NCBI GenBank assembly: GCA_016200545.1
Contig: JACQEO010000002.1
Coordinates: 1-40,790 of the forward strand
DNA from: Deltaproteobacteria bacterium
GTDB lineage: Bacteria > Desulfobacterota > Binatia > UTPRO1
Direction of reading: 5' to 3'
Length of the DNA: 40,790 nt
In this document: in pieces, positions 31,479-39,420 of the stretch
Numbering within the stretch: the first letter of the stretch is position 1
Layout of the letters: each line of letters begins with the position of its first letter
Notes under the pieces: generated by a model
The model's database searches: none
Seen by the model: only the letters and a program-made list of their open reading frames with translations
Told to the model about the DNA's origin: nothing
Position numbers and translations under genes: made by a program

Positions 31479-32691
31479 GTCCGATCACCACCGAGGTGTT
31501 GTTGCCGCCGAACCCGTAGGAGTTGGACAGCGCATAGCGTACGCTCGCCGCGCGGCTCCGCCCGGGAACGAGGTCGAGGCCGCACGCAGGGTCGGGATCC
31601 TCGAGGTTCACCGTCGGCGGCAGAAAGCCGTCGCGGAGGGCGAGGATGGTGGCGAGCGCCTCGATCGCGCCCGCGGCGCCGAGCGTGTGGCCGACGGCGC
31701 CCTTGGTCGAGCTCACGGCCAGGTGCGCCGTCGCGTCGCCGAAGACGGTGCGGATCGCACCCGCCTCGACGGCGTCGTTCAGCGGGGTGCCGGTGCCGTG
31801 GGCGTTGATGTAGCCGATCTCGTCCGGGCGTAGGCCGGCGCTCGCGAGCGCGCGGTGCATGGCGAGGACGGCGCCGATGCCGTCGGGGTGCGGCGCCGTC
31901 AGATGGTGCGCATCGGCGCTGCTGCCGGACGCGAGCAGCTCGGCGTGGACGCGCGCGCCGCGCCGCGCCGCCCGCTCCGCCGACTCGACGACGAAGATCG
32001 CGGCGCCTTCGCCGAGCGAGAGGCCGCTCCGACGCCGATCGAACGGGCGGCAAGGCTCGAGCGAGAGCGCGTGCAGGGCGTTGAAGCCGGCGAACGTCAT
32101 GCGGCAGAGCGACTCGGTGCCGCCGGTCACGACGGCGTCGGCGCGCCCGAGACGGATCCAGTCGAGCGCCACCCCGAGCGCGTTGGCGCTCGACGAGCAG
32201 GCCGTGCTGAGCGACAGCCGCGGCCCCGTGAAGTCGAAGACGTTCGCCAGCACGTCGGCGCTCGCCGAGATCGGACTGCCGAGGATCGGATCGGGAAGGT
32301 AGCGCCGGATGCGTCCCTCGGTGCGCGCGCGCAAGCACTCTTCGGCGCGCAGCATGCCGCCCGTCGTGCCGCCGAGCGCAAGCCCGATGCGCTCGGGCGC
32401 CGTCGAGCCCGCGAGGCCGCTCGCGGCGAGCGCCTCGGCGGTCGCACGCAGCGCGAACACGTCCGAGCGCGAAAGGCGGCGACGCAGCGACGCGGCGAGG
32501 CCCGGCGGCGGGGCGTCGTCCCGCACTTCGGCGGCGATACGGCTCCGATGGCCGGTGGTGTCGAAGAGCGTGAGCGGCGCGATCGCGGACGTGCCGGCGC
32601 GCAGCGCGACCGCGAACTCGGCGACCGAGCTCCCGAGCGCGTTCACCGTCCCCAGGCCGGTGACGACCACCTGCTGCGCGCTAGGCGCCAC
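31471..32691 (-). CDS. Beta-ketoacyl-ACP synthase (active KS)
   Basis: A 406-residue KAS I/II-type condensing enzyme with a full catalytic set: Cys165 in SLSTACSSSANAL, His in NAHGTGTPLND (about 294) and His in KGAVGHTLGAAGA (about 329), plus the C-terminal NSYGFGGNNTSVVIG. It performs decarboxylative condensation of malonyl-ACP with the growing chain in the cytoplasm. It starts with GTG 32691, overlapping the ACP gene by 11 bases, and is followed by its catalytically dead partner. ACP-KS-CLF-FabG-dehydratase together form the core of an aryl-polyene/type II PKS-like assembly line. Confidence 0.9.
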   Translation of the reverse strand: MAPSAQQVVVTGLGTVNALGSSVAEFAVALRAGTSAIAPLTLFDTTGHRSRIAAEVRDDAPPPGLAASLRRRLSRSDVFALRATAEALAASGLAGSTAPERIGLALGGTTGGMLRAEECLRARTEGRIRRYLPDPILGSPISASADVLANVFDFTGPRLSLSTACSSSANALGVALDWIRLGRADAVVTGGTESLCRMTFAGFNALHALSLEPCRPFDRRRSGLSLGEGAAIFVVESAERAARRGARVHAELLASGSSADAHHLTAPHPDGIGAVLAMHRALASAGLRPDEIGYINAHGTGTPLNDAVEAGAIRTVFGDATAHLAVSSTKGAVGHTLGAAGAIEALATILALRDGFLPPTVNLEDPDPACGLDLVPGRSRAASVRYALSNSYGFGGNNTSVVIGRA

Positions 32692-32953
32692 GACTCTGCT
32701 CGGCCGCGATGAACTCGGCGAGCGCGCTGATCGACGCGAACGCCTTCTTCCCGACCTCCTCGTCGGGAATCGCGATACCGAAATGCTCCTCGATGAGGAC
32801 GACCAACTCGAGCGCGTCGATGGAGTCGAGCCCGAGCCCGTCGACGAAGATCGGCTGATCGTCGGCGATGCCGCCGGGCGCGACGTCCTGGAGGCGCAGC
32901 CCGGTGATCAACAGCTCTTTCAGTCGGCGCTTCAGATCGTCGGAATTCGTCAT
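32681..32953 (-). CDS. Acyl carrier protein
   Basis: A 90-residue carrier. GLGLDSIDALELVVLIEEHF holds the phosphopantetheine Ser44, followed by IPDEEVGKKAFASISALAEF as helices 3-4. The start ATG 32953 overlaps the FabG-like stop (ATGA), and the end overlaps the ketosynthase start. It is the substrate carrier for the KS/CLF pair. It is more classic than the ACP at 12617 (DSID against DSLA), in keeping with separate jobs. Confidence 0.9.
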   Translation of the reverse strand: MTNSDDLKRRLKELLITGLRLQDVAPGGIADDQPIFVDGLGLDSIDALELVVLIEEHFGIAIPDEEVGKKAFASISALAEFIAAEQSRGA

Positions 32954-33765
32954 GCCATCACCAGCCCACCGTCGACGGCGAGCATCGCTCCCGTAATATA
33001 GGACGCGGCGGGCGAGGTGAGAAACAGGACGGCGTCCGCGATCTCCTCCGGGCGCCCGCTACGCCCGAGCGGAATCTGCGCCGTCATCTCCTCGCGGACG
33101 TGCGCCGGCAGGGCGTCGAGCATCGGGGTCTCGACGATTCCCGGGCAAACGGCGTTGACGGTGATGCCGAACCGCGCCACCTCGCGCGCCAGCGAGCGCG
33201 TCATGCTGAGGAGGCCGCCCTTCGAGGCGGCGTAGTTCGCCGCGCCCGCCTTACCGACGAGTCCCGCCGGCGAGATCACGTTCACGATCCGGCCCCAGCG
33301 GCTGGCGATCATGCCGCGCAGCGCGCGGCGCACGCAGAGGAAGGCCCCGGTGAGATTCGTCGCCAACACGTCCTGCCAGGCGTCGTCGGAGAGCATCATC
33401 AAGTGGGCATCGCGCGCGATCGCGGCGTTGTTGACCAGCACGTCGGTGCCACCACGCTCCTTGAGCTCGGTGAATAGCGCCGCGACCGCGTCGGCGTCGC
33501 GCACGTCGCAGCGGCGGACGGCGTGATCGCCGCCGCGCTCGGCGAAGGCGCGCGCGGCGGCGTCGGCGTCGGCCTCACGCGTCGCCCAGGTGACGGTCAC
33601 CGTCGCGCCCGCGCCCGCCAGTGCGAGTGCGATCGCTCGGCCGATCCCGCGCGTGCCGCCGGTCACCAGCGCGCGCCGTCCGGCGAGCGCGTGCGCGCTG
33701 AAGACGCGGGTGACGACAGCGTCCGACGCCGGCGGAACCACGTGCTTGTGCGGCGTCCTGGTCAT
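32950..33765 (-). CDS. 3-oxoacyl-ACP reductase (FabG-like SDR)
   Basis: A 271-residue short-chain dehydrogenase. TGGTRGIG (35-42) binds NAD(P), NNAAIA follows, and the catalytic set is Asn137 (ATNLTGAF), Ser165, Tyr178 and Lys182 (NYAASKGG). VCPGIVETPM and ITGAMLAVDGGL complete the family pattern. It reduces the beta-keto group of each new chain unit. It has about 25 extra N-terminal residues (MTRTPHKHVVPPASDAVVTR) compared with typical FabG. It is the first gene of the nine-gene operon running to 24186, with a candidate promoter just upstream (33792-33820). Confidence 0.9.
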   Translation of the reverse strand: MTRTPHKHVVPPASDAVVTRVFSAHALAGRRALVTGGTRGIGRAIALALAGAGATVTVTWATREADADAAARAFAERGGDHAVRRCDVRDADAVAALFTELKERGGTDVLVNNAAIARDAHLMMLSDDAWQDVLATNLTGAFLCVRRALRGMIASRWGRIVNVISPAGLVGKAGAANYAASKGGLLSMTRSLAREVARFGITVNAVCPGIVETPMLDALPAHVREEMTAQIPLGRSGRPEEIADAVLFLTSPAASYITGAMLAVDGGLVMA

Positions 33766-33791
33766 GTCCGCTCCGGCGTCAGCCCTCCTAC

Positions 33792-33820
33792 GATAAACAA
33801 TGGGAGGCCTATGGTGTCAA
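33792..33820 (-). promoter_or_regulatory. Candidate promoter of the polyene-type operon
   Basis: On the reverse strand TTGACA (33820-33815, perfect -35) is followed after 17 bases by TTTATC (33797-33792). The leader to the FabG-like start at 33765 is about 20 bases. This 107-base gap is the only sizeable break between the operon and the adenylating-enzyme gene. Confidence 0.5.
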
Positions 33821-33839
33821 ACTCATCCGCTGCCGGGTA

Positions 33840-33859
33840 CTGGCCGGAGTTCCGGCCAG
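33840..33859. promoter_or_regulatory. 20-bp dyad, operator or terminator stem
   Basis: CTGGCCGGA-GT-TCCGGCCAG has perfect 9-bp arms. It lies 13 bases after the stop of the adenylating-enzyme gene and 19 bases upstream of the candidate -35 box. No T-run follows on the minus strand, so an operator is at least as likely as an intrinsic terminator. Confidence 0.5.
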
Positions 33860-33872
33860 CACCTGCTGCCGC

Positions 33873-35318
33873 TCAGGTCTCGGCGAGAAGCTGCCCGATC
33901 AGGACCTTTCCCAACGCGGATCGCGGCAGCGCGTCGCGGAAGCTCACCAGGCGAGGGACCTTGTAGGTCGCGAGCAGCGTTCCGCAGTGCACCCGCAATT
34001 CCTCCGCCGTGCACGGTGCGTTCGCCACGATGACCGCGGCGACGAGCTGATCGCCGTGCCGCGCCGGTACGCCGAAGACGGCGACGTCGGCGACCGCCGG
34101 ATGGCTGCGCAACGCCGCCTCGACCTCGGCCGGGTTCACCTTGTTGCCGGCGCTGTTGATGAAGAGGCTCGTTCGTCCAGTGATCACGAGATCGCCGCGC
34201 TCGGTCCATCGCCCTTGATCGTGCGTGCGCAGCGGCTGTTCGGCGCCGCCCATCGCCGAGGCGCTGCGCACGACGATCTCACCGCTCTCACCGCGCCCGA
34301 CCTCCGCGCCCGCGACGTCTTCGATGGTGACGCGTACCGTCCCGATCGGACGGCCGACGCTCGTCGGGTCGAGCTCGGCCGCCGGCGCCATGTTGAGCGC
34401 GACGTCGCCGGCCTCGGTCAGGCCGTAGAGCTGGCGGATGGGCACGGCGAAACGCGCCGCGAAGGCATCGTAGACGTCGCGCGTGAGCGGCGCGCCGGCG
34501 CTGATGCAGAGGCGCAACGGCGAGAGGTCCCAGCTGCGGCGACGATCGGTGGCGACGAGCATGCGCGCCATGAACGGTACCGTCGGGAAGACGGTGATCG
34601 CGCGCGCCGCGAGGAGATCGAGCGTCTGACGCCGTAGGAAGCGCGGCCGCAGGACCAGCCGCGCGCCAGTCCGCAGGCTCGCGAGGAGCGCATTTCCGAG
34701 GCCGTACGAGTGCGAGAGCGGGACGATCCCGAGGATCGTGTCGGCGGGACCGAGGCGCGTCGCGTCCGCGATGTTCTCCGCCTCCCACCAGAGGTTTTCA
34801 TGCGTGCGGACGACGAGCTGCGGTCGGCCGGTCGTGCCCGAGGAGTGCGCAACGAACGCGGGGTCGGTCGCCGTCGCCGTGCGCGGCGCATGGCCCGCGG
34901 CGGCGAGCGCACGCACGATCACCAGCCCGGCGCGTGCGCTCACCAGCGCTGCCACTCCCGGCGGGGCGACGTCGCCGACCTGCTGCGGACCGACGAGCGC
35001 ACGGACCGAGCCGTCGGCGAGCGCGCGGCGGATCTCGGCCGCGGGCGCGACGGGCGCCAACACGTGCGCCTCGGCGCCGCAGGCGAGCACGCCGAGAAAC
35101 GCCTCGACGAAGCCGATCGAGTTCACGAGCCAGAGGGCGACACGGTCGCCGCCACCGATGCCCGCCGCCGCGAGCTCGGCGGCGGCGCGCGCGACGCGCG
35201 CCGCGAGCTCGTCGCCGGTGAGCGTGACCTGTTCGTCCTCGATCAGAGGGCGGCCAGCGTCGCGTGCGGCGGCTGTCGCGAGCAGCGCCGTCACGGTACG
35301 GTCGGAGAGTCGAGCCAT
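33873..35318 (-). CDS. AMP-dependent acyl/aryl-CoA synthetase-like enzyme
   Basis: A 481-residue adenylate-forming enzyme. VAHSSGTTGRPQLVVRTH (about 162-179) is the phosphate-binding A3 motif, QLYGLTEAGDVALNMAP the A5 region, GDLVITGRTSLFINSAGNKV the A8 hinge, and PRSALGKVLI the A10 lysine. It likely activates the aryl starter acid or a chain acid for the ketosynthase system encoded downstream, as the equivalent enzyme does in aryl-polyene clusters (inference). ATG 35318 begins the folded part. GTG 35342 is an in-frame alternative. It is transcribed in the same direction as the operon but separated by 107 bases with a dyad and a promoter candidate. Confidence 0.85.
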   Translation of the reverse strand: MARLSDRTVTALLATAAARDAGRPLIEDEQVTLTGDELAARVARAAAELAAAGIGGGDRVALWLVNSIGFVEAFLGVLACGAEAHVLAPVAPAAEIRRALADGSVRALVGPQQVGDVAPPGVAALVSARAGLVIVRALAAAGHAPRTATATDPAFVAHSSGTTGRPQLVVRTHENLWWEAENIADATRLGPADTILGIVPLSHSYGLGNALLASLRTGARLVLRPRFLRRQTLDLLAARAITVFPTVPFMARMLVATDRRRSWDLSPLRLCISAGAPLTRDVYDAFAARFAVPIRQLYGLTEAGDVALNMAPAAELDPTSVGRPIGTVRVTIEDVAGAEVGRGESGEIVVRSASAMGGAEQPLRTHDQGRWTERGDLVITGRTSLFINSAGNKVNPAEVEAALRSHPAVADVAVFGVPARHGDQLVAAVIVANAPCTAEELRVHCGTLLATYKVPRLVSFRDALPRSALGKVLIGQLLAET

Positions 35319-35411
35319 CGCGATCGACGGGCGTGTTACCACAGCGTCGAGGAGTTGCCGAGCTGCGGGGATCGCGACTGGCGTGACACCGCAGAGTAGT
35401 CTAGGAATGAG

Positions 35412-35933
35412 ATGCCCCCTGAGATACCCCCCCTCGAGGTCGAGCGAGCCATGACTGCGACTGCGAAATCCGAGCGTCCTGCTTCTCGTTCCAATTCGAC
35501 CAAGGGCCGTGCGCCCGAGGACCGTCCCACGATTCGGCTCCTACTCGTCGACGACCATCCCCTCGTTCGGGAGGGTTTGAAGCGCATCTTGAGCTCGATG
35601 GTCGGCGTCATCGTCGTCGGCGAGGCGACAACGGGCGAGGAGGCGATCGAGCGCGTTCGCGACCTCGAGCCGAACATCGTGATGATGGACCTGTCGCTTC
35701 CGAAGATGAGCGGAATCGAGGCGACCCGCATCATCCGGACGGAATTTCCCGCGACCCGCGTCCTCGCGCTCACGATGCACATGGAGGAGATCTACGTCCG
35801 CGGCGCGCTCGCGGCGGGCGCGAGCGGCTACCTCGTGAAGGACGCCCGCCCCAACGAGCTCGTGCGCGCGCTCGAGGCCGTGCATCGCGGCGAGCCGTAC
35901 GTCATGACGGGATCGGCGCAAAAAAATCGCTGA
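35412..35933 (+). CDS. Stand-alone response-regulator receiver protein
   Basis: A 173-residue protein consisting of a 40-residue basic, disordered-looking N-terminus and one receiver domain of the NarL/FixJ type: IRLLLVDDHPLVREGL (acidic pair Asp47-48), NIVMMDLSLPKMSG (phospho-acceptor Asp93), VLALTMH and GYLVKDARP (Thr and Lys). The usual LuxR-type HTH is missing: the protein ends GSAQKNR at an A7 run. Shifting the frame there does not uncover an HTH. It may act through protein contacts or be a truncated regulator. It is divergent from the adenylating-enzyme gene, 93 bases away. A second start at 35451 has a GAGG upstream. Confidence 0.75.
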   Translation: MPPEIPPLEVERAMTATAKSERPASRSNSTKGRAPEDRPTIRLLLVDDHPLVREGLKRILSSMVGVIVVGEATTGEEAIERVRDLEPNIVMMDLSLPKMSGIEATRIIRTEFPATRVLALTMHMEEIYVRGALAAGASGYLVKDARPNELVRALEAVHRGEPYVMTGSAQKNR

Positions 35934-35972
35934 TTCCCGCGCCCGCCCCCCGATGCTAGCGTCGAGGGAGCC

Positions 35973-36781
35973 ATGAAAGACCACGCGTCCGACCGTCGCG
36001 CCGCCGTCGCCGAGATCGCCCCGGCATTCATCGCCTCAGCTCGTACCACGAGCCGTGGCACAGCTCGGTGAACGCGTACCTCCTCGCGGGCGAGGAGCCG
36101 GTCCTGATCTCGACCGGGATGCGTTGCCACTTCGAGGACACCTGGACGGCCATCGCCCAGGTGCTCGATCCGAGCACCTTGCGCCACATCGTCGTCCTGC
36201 ACTTCGAGTCCGACGAGTGCGGCGCGTTGAACGAGTTCCTGGCACGGGCGCCGCGCGCGACGGCGCTGGCGTCGATGCGGACGGTGATGGCGTCGCTCTC
36301 CGACTTCGCCGTGCGCCCGGTGCGCGGCCTCGGCGACGGCGAGGTGATCGTCGCCGGTGTGCACTCGCTGCGCGTCGTCGAGGCGCCCTACGTGCACGCG
36401 TGGGACGGCATCATGCTCGTCGAGGAGCAAGCGCAGATCGTCTTCAGCGGCGATCTCTTCCTCCAACCGGGACACGCCGAGCCGGTCATCCAGAACGATC
36501 GCTCGTCGTTGTCGGTGCAGCTTTACCGCACCTTCTACGGCACGCCTCCCGAGGTGCCGCTGCAACGGGCGCTCGATCGCGTCGGGGCGAGCTCGCCCGT
36601 GCTGCTCGCGCCCGGCCACGGCTCGGTGCTGGGCGGAAACCTGGTCCCGTACTACCGCGCGTATCGTCAGTCGGTGAACGCGCTCGCGGCGCTGCGGCCG
36701 CTCACGGAAGCTACGCGGGAGAGGCGGAGCGCCGACGACGCCCCGCCTCGCGCGCCGTCGCTCAGCCGCGAGCCGAGCTGA
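35973..36781 (+). pseudogene. MBL-fold (flavodiiron/ODP-like) protein, frameshifted near its start
   Basis: ATG 35973 has a strong GAGGGAG site and begins MKDHASDRRAAVAEIAP. One base is missing near 36024, after which the next frame gives IHRLSSYHEPWHSSVNAYLL, VLHFESDECGALNEFLA (the HxExD metal motif of ODP/flavodiiron proteins), SGDLFLQPGH and LLAPGHGSVLGGN. The domain belongs to the metallo-beta-lactamase fold, usually di-iron with oxygen- or NO-related roles. Translation from GTG 36068 would still make 237 residues but lose the first strand. Its last 20 bases overlap the convergent protease gene. Confidence 0.75.
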
Positions 36782-38249
36782 GCGTCACGAACACGGTGCT
36801 GTCGCCGCGCCGCACGAGCAGCAGGATCGGCGGCTCCGCTCCCGAGAGCGCGCGCGCCGCCGCGGTCGCGTTCCCGACCTCCTTGCGATCGACTTGCAGG
36901 ATGACGTCGCCCGGCCGCAGCCCGGCATCGTCGGCCGGGCTGCCGGACGCAACGCCGGTCACGACGGCGCCGCTGACCTCGCGGCCGTAGCCCAACTGGC
37001 GGCGCGTGGCGTCGTTCAGGGTGTCGAGCGCGAGACCGAGATCGCCGACGGTCTCACCGCCTCCGCGTCGTTGCCCCCCCGGTTGGCCGCCGAGCTCTTC
37101 GGACTCCTCCTCCGGGGCGCGGTCTTCGGGTAGCTGGCCGATGTGCACGGTGAGCTCGCGCTCGTGGCCGTCACGGATGACGCGCAGCTGTACCTCCGAT
37201 CCGGGCTTCATCATCGCGATCTCCCGGCTGAGGGCACCGGGCTCCACGACCGCCTTGCCGTTCAGGGCGCTGACCACGTCGCCGCGCTTCAGGCCGGCCT
37301 TCTCCGCCGGGCTGTTGCGCTGCACGTCGGCGACGAGCGCGCCCTCGAGGTCGCCGAGACCCAACGCCTGCCGCAGGTCCTGTCCGAGCGGTTGGATGCC
37401 GACGCCGAGCCAGCCGCGCACCACCTTGCCGCTCGTGCGCAGCTGATCGACGACGGCGCGCGCGAGGTTGATCGGGGTTGCGAAGCCGATGCCGATGTTG
37501 CCGCCGCTCTGGCTGAAGATCGCGGTGGCGATCCCGATCACCCGGCCGTGCTGATCGAAGAGCGGGCCGCCGGAATTGCCGGGGTTGATGGACGCGTCGG
37601 TCTGGATGAAATCGTCGTAGGGACCGGCGCCGATCACGCGATCGCGCGCCGACACGATGCCGGCGGTGACGGTGTGCTCGAGGCCGAAGGGGTTACCCAC
37701 CGCGATCACCCAGTCGCCGATCTGGAGTTTCGACGAGTCGCCGAGCGGCACGGTCGGGAGCTTGCCCTCGGGCTTGATCTTCAGCAGCGCGACGTCGGTC
37801 TTCGCGTCCTCGCCGACGAGCTTTGCTTTGTACGCCTTGCCGTTCGAGAACTGTACGTCGATGTCGTCGGCGCCGTTCACGACGTGGCGGTTGGTGACGA
37901 TGTAGCCGGCGTTGTCGATCACGAACCCGGAGCCGAGGCTGCGCTGCTTCTGCGGGCCGCGGCGGCCGCCGAAGCGCTCCCAGAAATCCTCGCCGAAGAA
38001 CTGCTCGAACGGATCCTGCCCGCGCGGGTTGGGGCGGCGCGGACTCGCGGCGATGGTCTTCGTGGTGTTGATGTTGACGACCGCCGGCATCACCTGTTGC
38101 GCCAGCCCGGCGAAGGACGGGATGCCGACGTCCATCTGCGACTCCAGTTGCGCCGGCATCACGACCGCGAAGATCAATGCGCCGACGGCGCCGCCGGCGA
38201 TGCTGAGCAACACCAGCTGCCACGGACGCACACGAACCTCTCTGCTCAT
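36762..38249 (-). CDS. DegP/DegQ-type periplasmic serine protease
   Basis: A 495-residue trypsin-like protease with one N-terminal membrane anchor (residues 11-31) and the active site in the periplasm. The catalytic triad is His122 (TNRHVV), Asp152 (KTDVALLKI) and Ser226 (NPGNSGGPL). PDZ1 (about 290-375) includes VRGWLGVGIQPL and GLKRGDVVSALNG, and PDZ2 (about 405-490) includes AGLRPGDVILQVDRKEVGN. A Gly/Glu-rich linker joins them. It degrades misfolded envelope proteins and may cope with stress from polyene export (inference). The start is ATG 38249 with GAGGAGTACCT upstream. The stop overlaps the convergent MBL gene. Confidence 0.9.
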   Translation of the reverse strand: MSREVRVRPWQLVLLSIAGGAVGALIFAVVMPAQLESQMDVGIPSFAGLAQQVMPAVVNINTTKTIAASPRRPNPRGQDPFEQFFGEDFWERFGGRRGPQKQRSLGSGFVIDNAGYIVTNRHVVNGADDIDVQFSNGKAYKAKLVGEDAKTDVALLKIKPEGKLPTVPLGDSSKLQIGDWVIAVGNPFGLEHTVTAGIVSARDRVIGAGPYDDFIQTDASINPGNSGGPLFDQHGRVIGIATAIFSQSGGNIGIGFATPINLARAVVDQLRTSGKVVRGWLGVGIQPLGQDLRQALGLGDLEGALVADVQRNSPAEKAGLKRGDVVSALNGKAVVEPGALSREIAMMKPGSEVQLRVIRDGHERELTVHIGQLPEDRAPEEESEELGGQPGGQRRGGGETVGDLGLALDTLNDATRRQLGYGREVSGAVVTGVASGSPADDAGLRPGDVILQVDRKEVGNATAAARALSGAEPPILLLVRRGDSTVFVTLSSARG

Positions 38250-38437
38250 AGGTACTCCTCCTCTGCGAACGACGAATGGATCGTCCCGGCGCCGCCATTG
38301 TGGCGGAGACGCGTAGGAAGGCAATCGGGGAGCGGGGGTGCCAGCGGAAACGCGATACTGGACCCGCACCTCCGGCGATGCGGCGCCGGCGATGCGGCGC
38401 TTGCAATTTGCGGGGCGGCACACGAGTCTCGCGCGCG

Positions 38438-39394
38438 ATGACGAACCGTCCCGACACGTCGAAGCGCGGGAGCTGGCAGAAACTCCTGCAACTCGCCGTG
38501 AGCGCGCTCGCCATCTGGCTCATTGCCCGGCGCGTCGACCTCCGAGAGAGCGCACGCGTGGTTGCGACGGCACGCCACGACGCGGTGCTGGGCGCCCTCA
38601 TCCTGTACGCCCTCGGGCAAGTGATGAGCGCGTATCGCTGGCGCTTGATTGGCTTGTCGGTGGGGCTCGTCGACAGTTTCGCGAACTACGTGCGCTACTA
38701 CTTCATCGGCATGTTCTTCATCTTCTTCGGACCCAGCACGCTCGGCGGCGATCTGGTACGGAGTCTCTATCTCGCGGAGCGTGTCGGTAGTCGCGCCCGC
38801 GCCTTCAACTCGGTCCTCTTCGACCGCTTGAGCGGGGTCGTCGTGCTGGTCGCAGTCGGCGCAAGCGCGTTCTTGCTCTTTCCAGGCTACGATCTGCCGC
38901 GGCCGCTCTTCTACGCGACGGTTGCATTCGGGGGCGGGCTTTTCCTCGCGTGGTGGCTTGCGCCGGTGCTGGTTGGCGTGCTGCTGCCTCCCGAACATCG
39001 CGTGCGGCGCTTCGTGGAGCACGATCTCGGTCCGTTCTGGCGTAATCGGCGCATGCTCGTTGGCGCCGCGGTGGTTTCACTGGCGATCCATTTTCTCCAG
39101 ATCGTCACCCAATTCGTCGTGGCGCGAGCGCTCGGACTCGATGTGCCATTCACGTACATCTGCATTTTTCATCCCCTCGTCAGCGCGCTGAGCTCGATCC
39201 CGATCACGCTCTCGGGGATCGGCTTGCGCGAGGGCGGCTACCTCTGGTTTCTGCAACGCATCGGCATCGCGCAGGCGAACGCGATCGCCTTCGGCGTGTT
39301 GTGGCTCGTCGTGCTGGTGGCGAGCAGCCTCCTCGGCGGCGGCGTGTTCCTGGCGAGCGGTGCCCGGCTGCCGCGACTGCGCCGCGTCCGCTGA
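38438..39394 (+). CDS. LPG synthase TM-region / flippase-like membrane protein 2
   Basis: A 318-residue polytopic membrane protein of the same family as 9268-10326. MSAYRWRLIGLSVGL (about 55-69), MFFIFFGPSTLGGDLVRSLY (about 88-107, the P-x-x-x-GGD.xR variant) and SIPITLSGIGLREGGYLWFL (near 250) are the conserved blocks. Such proteins resemble the transmembrane part of MprF and probably move lipids or lipid-linked sugars across the inner membrane. ATG 38438 is chosen because upstream in-frame sequence to 38276 is Arg-rich and non-family. The 188-base gap to the divergent protease gene probably holds both promoters. Confidence 0.8.
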   Translation: MTNRPDTSKRGSWQKLLQLAVSALAIWLIARRVDLRESARVVATARHDAVLGALILYALGQVMSAYRWRLIGLSVGLVDSFANYVRYYFIGMFFIFFGPSTLGGDLVRSLYLAERVGSRARAFNSVLFDRLSGVVVLVAVGASAFLLFPGYDLPRPLFYATVAFGGGLFLAWWLAPVLVGVLLPPEHRVRRFVEHDLGPFWRNRRMLVGAAVVSLAIHFLQIVTQFVVARALGLDVPFTYICIFHPLVSALSSIPITLSGIGLREGGYLWFLQRIGIAQANAIAFGVLWLVVLVASSLLGGGVFLASGARLPRLRRVR

Positions 39395-39420
39395 CGTCGG
39401 CGGCGCGAGCGACGCGATCG

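Noticed and set aside
35900..35970. Frameshift hiding an HTH at the A7 run of the receiver gene
   Set aside because: The alternative frame gives only a short Pro/Ala-rich tail before a stop, not an HTH.
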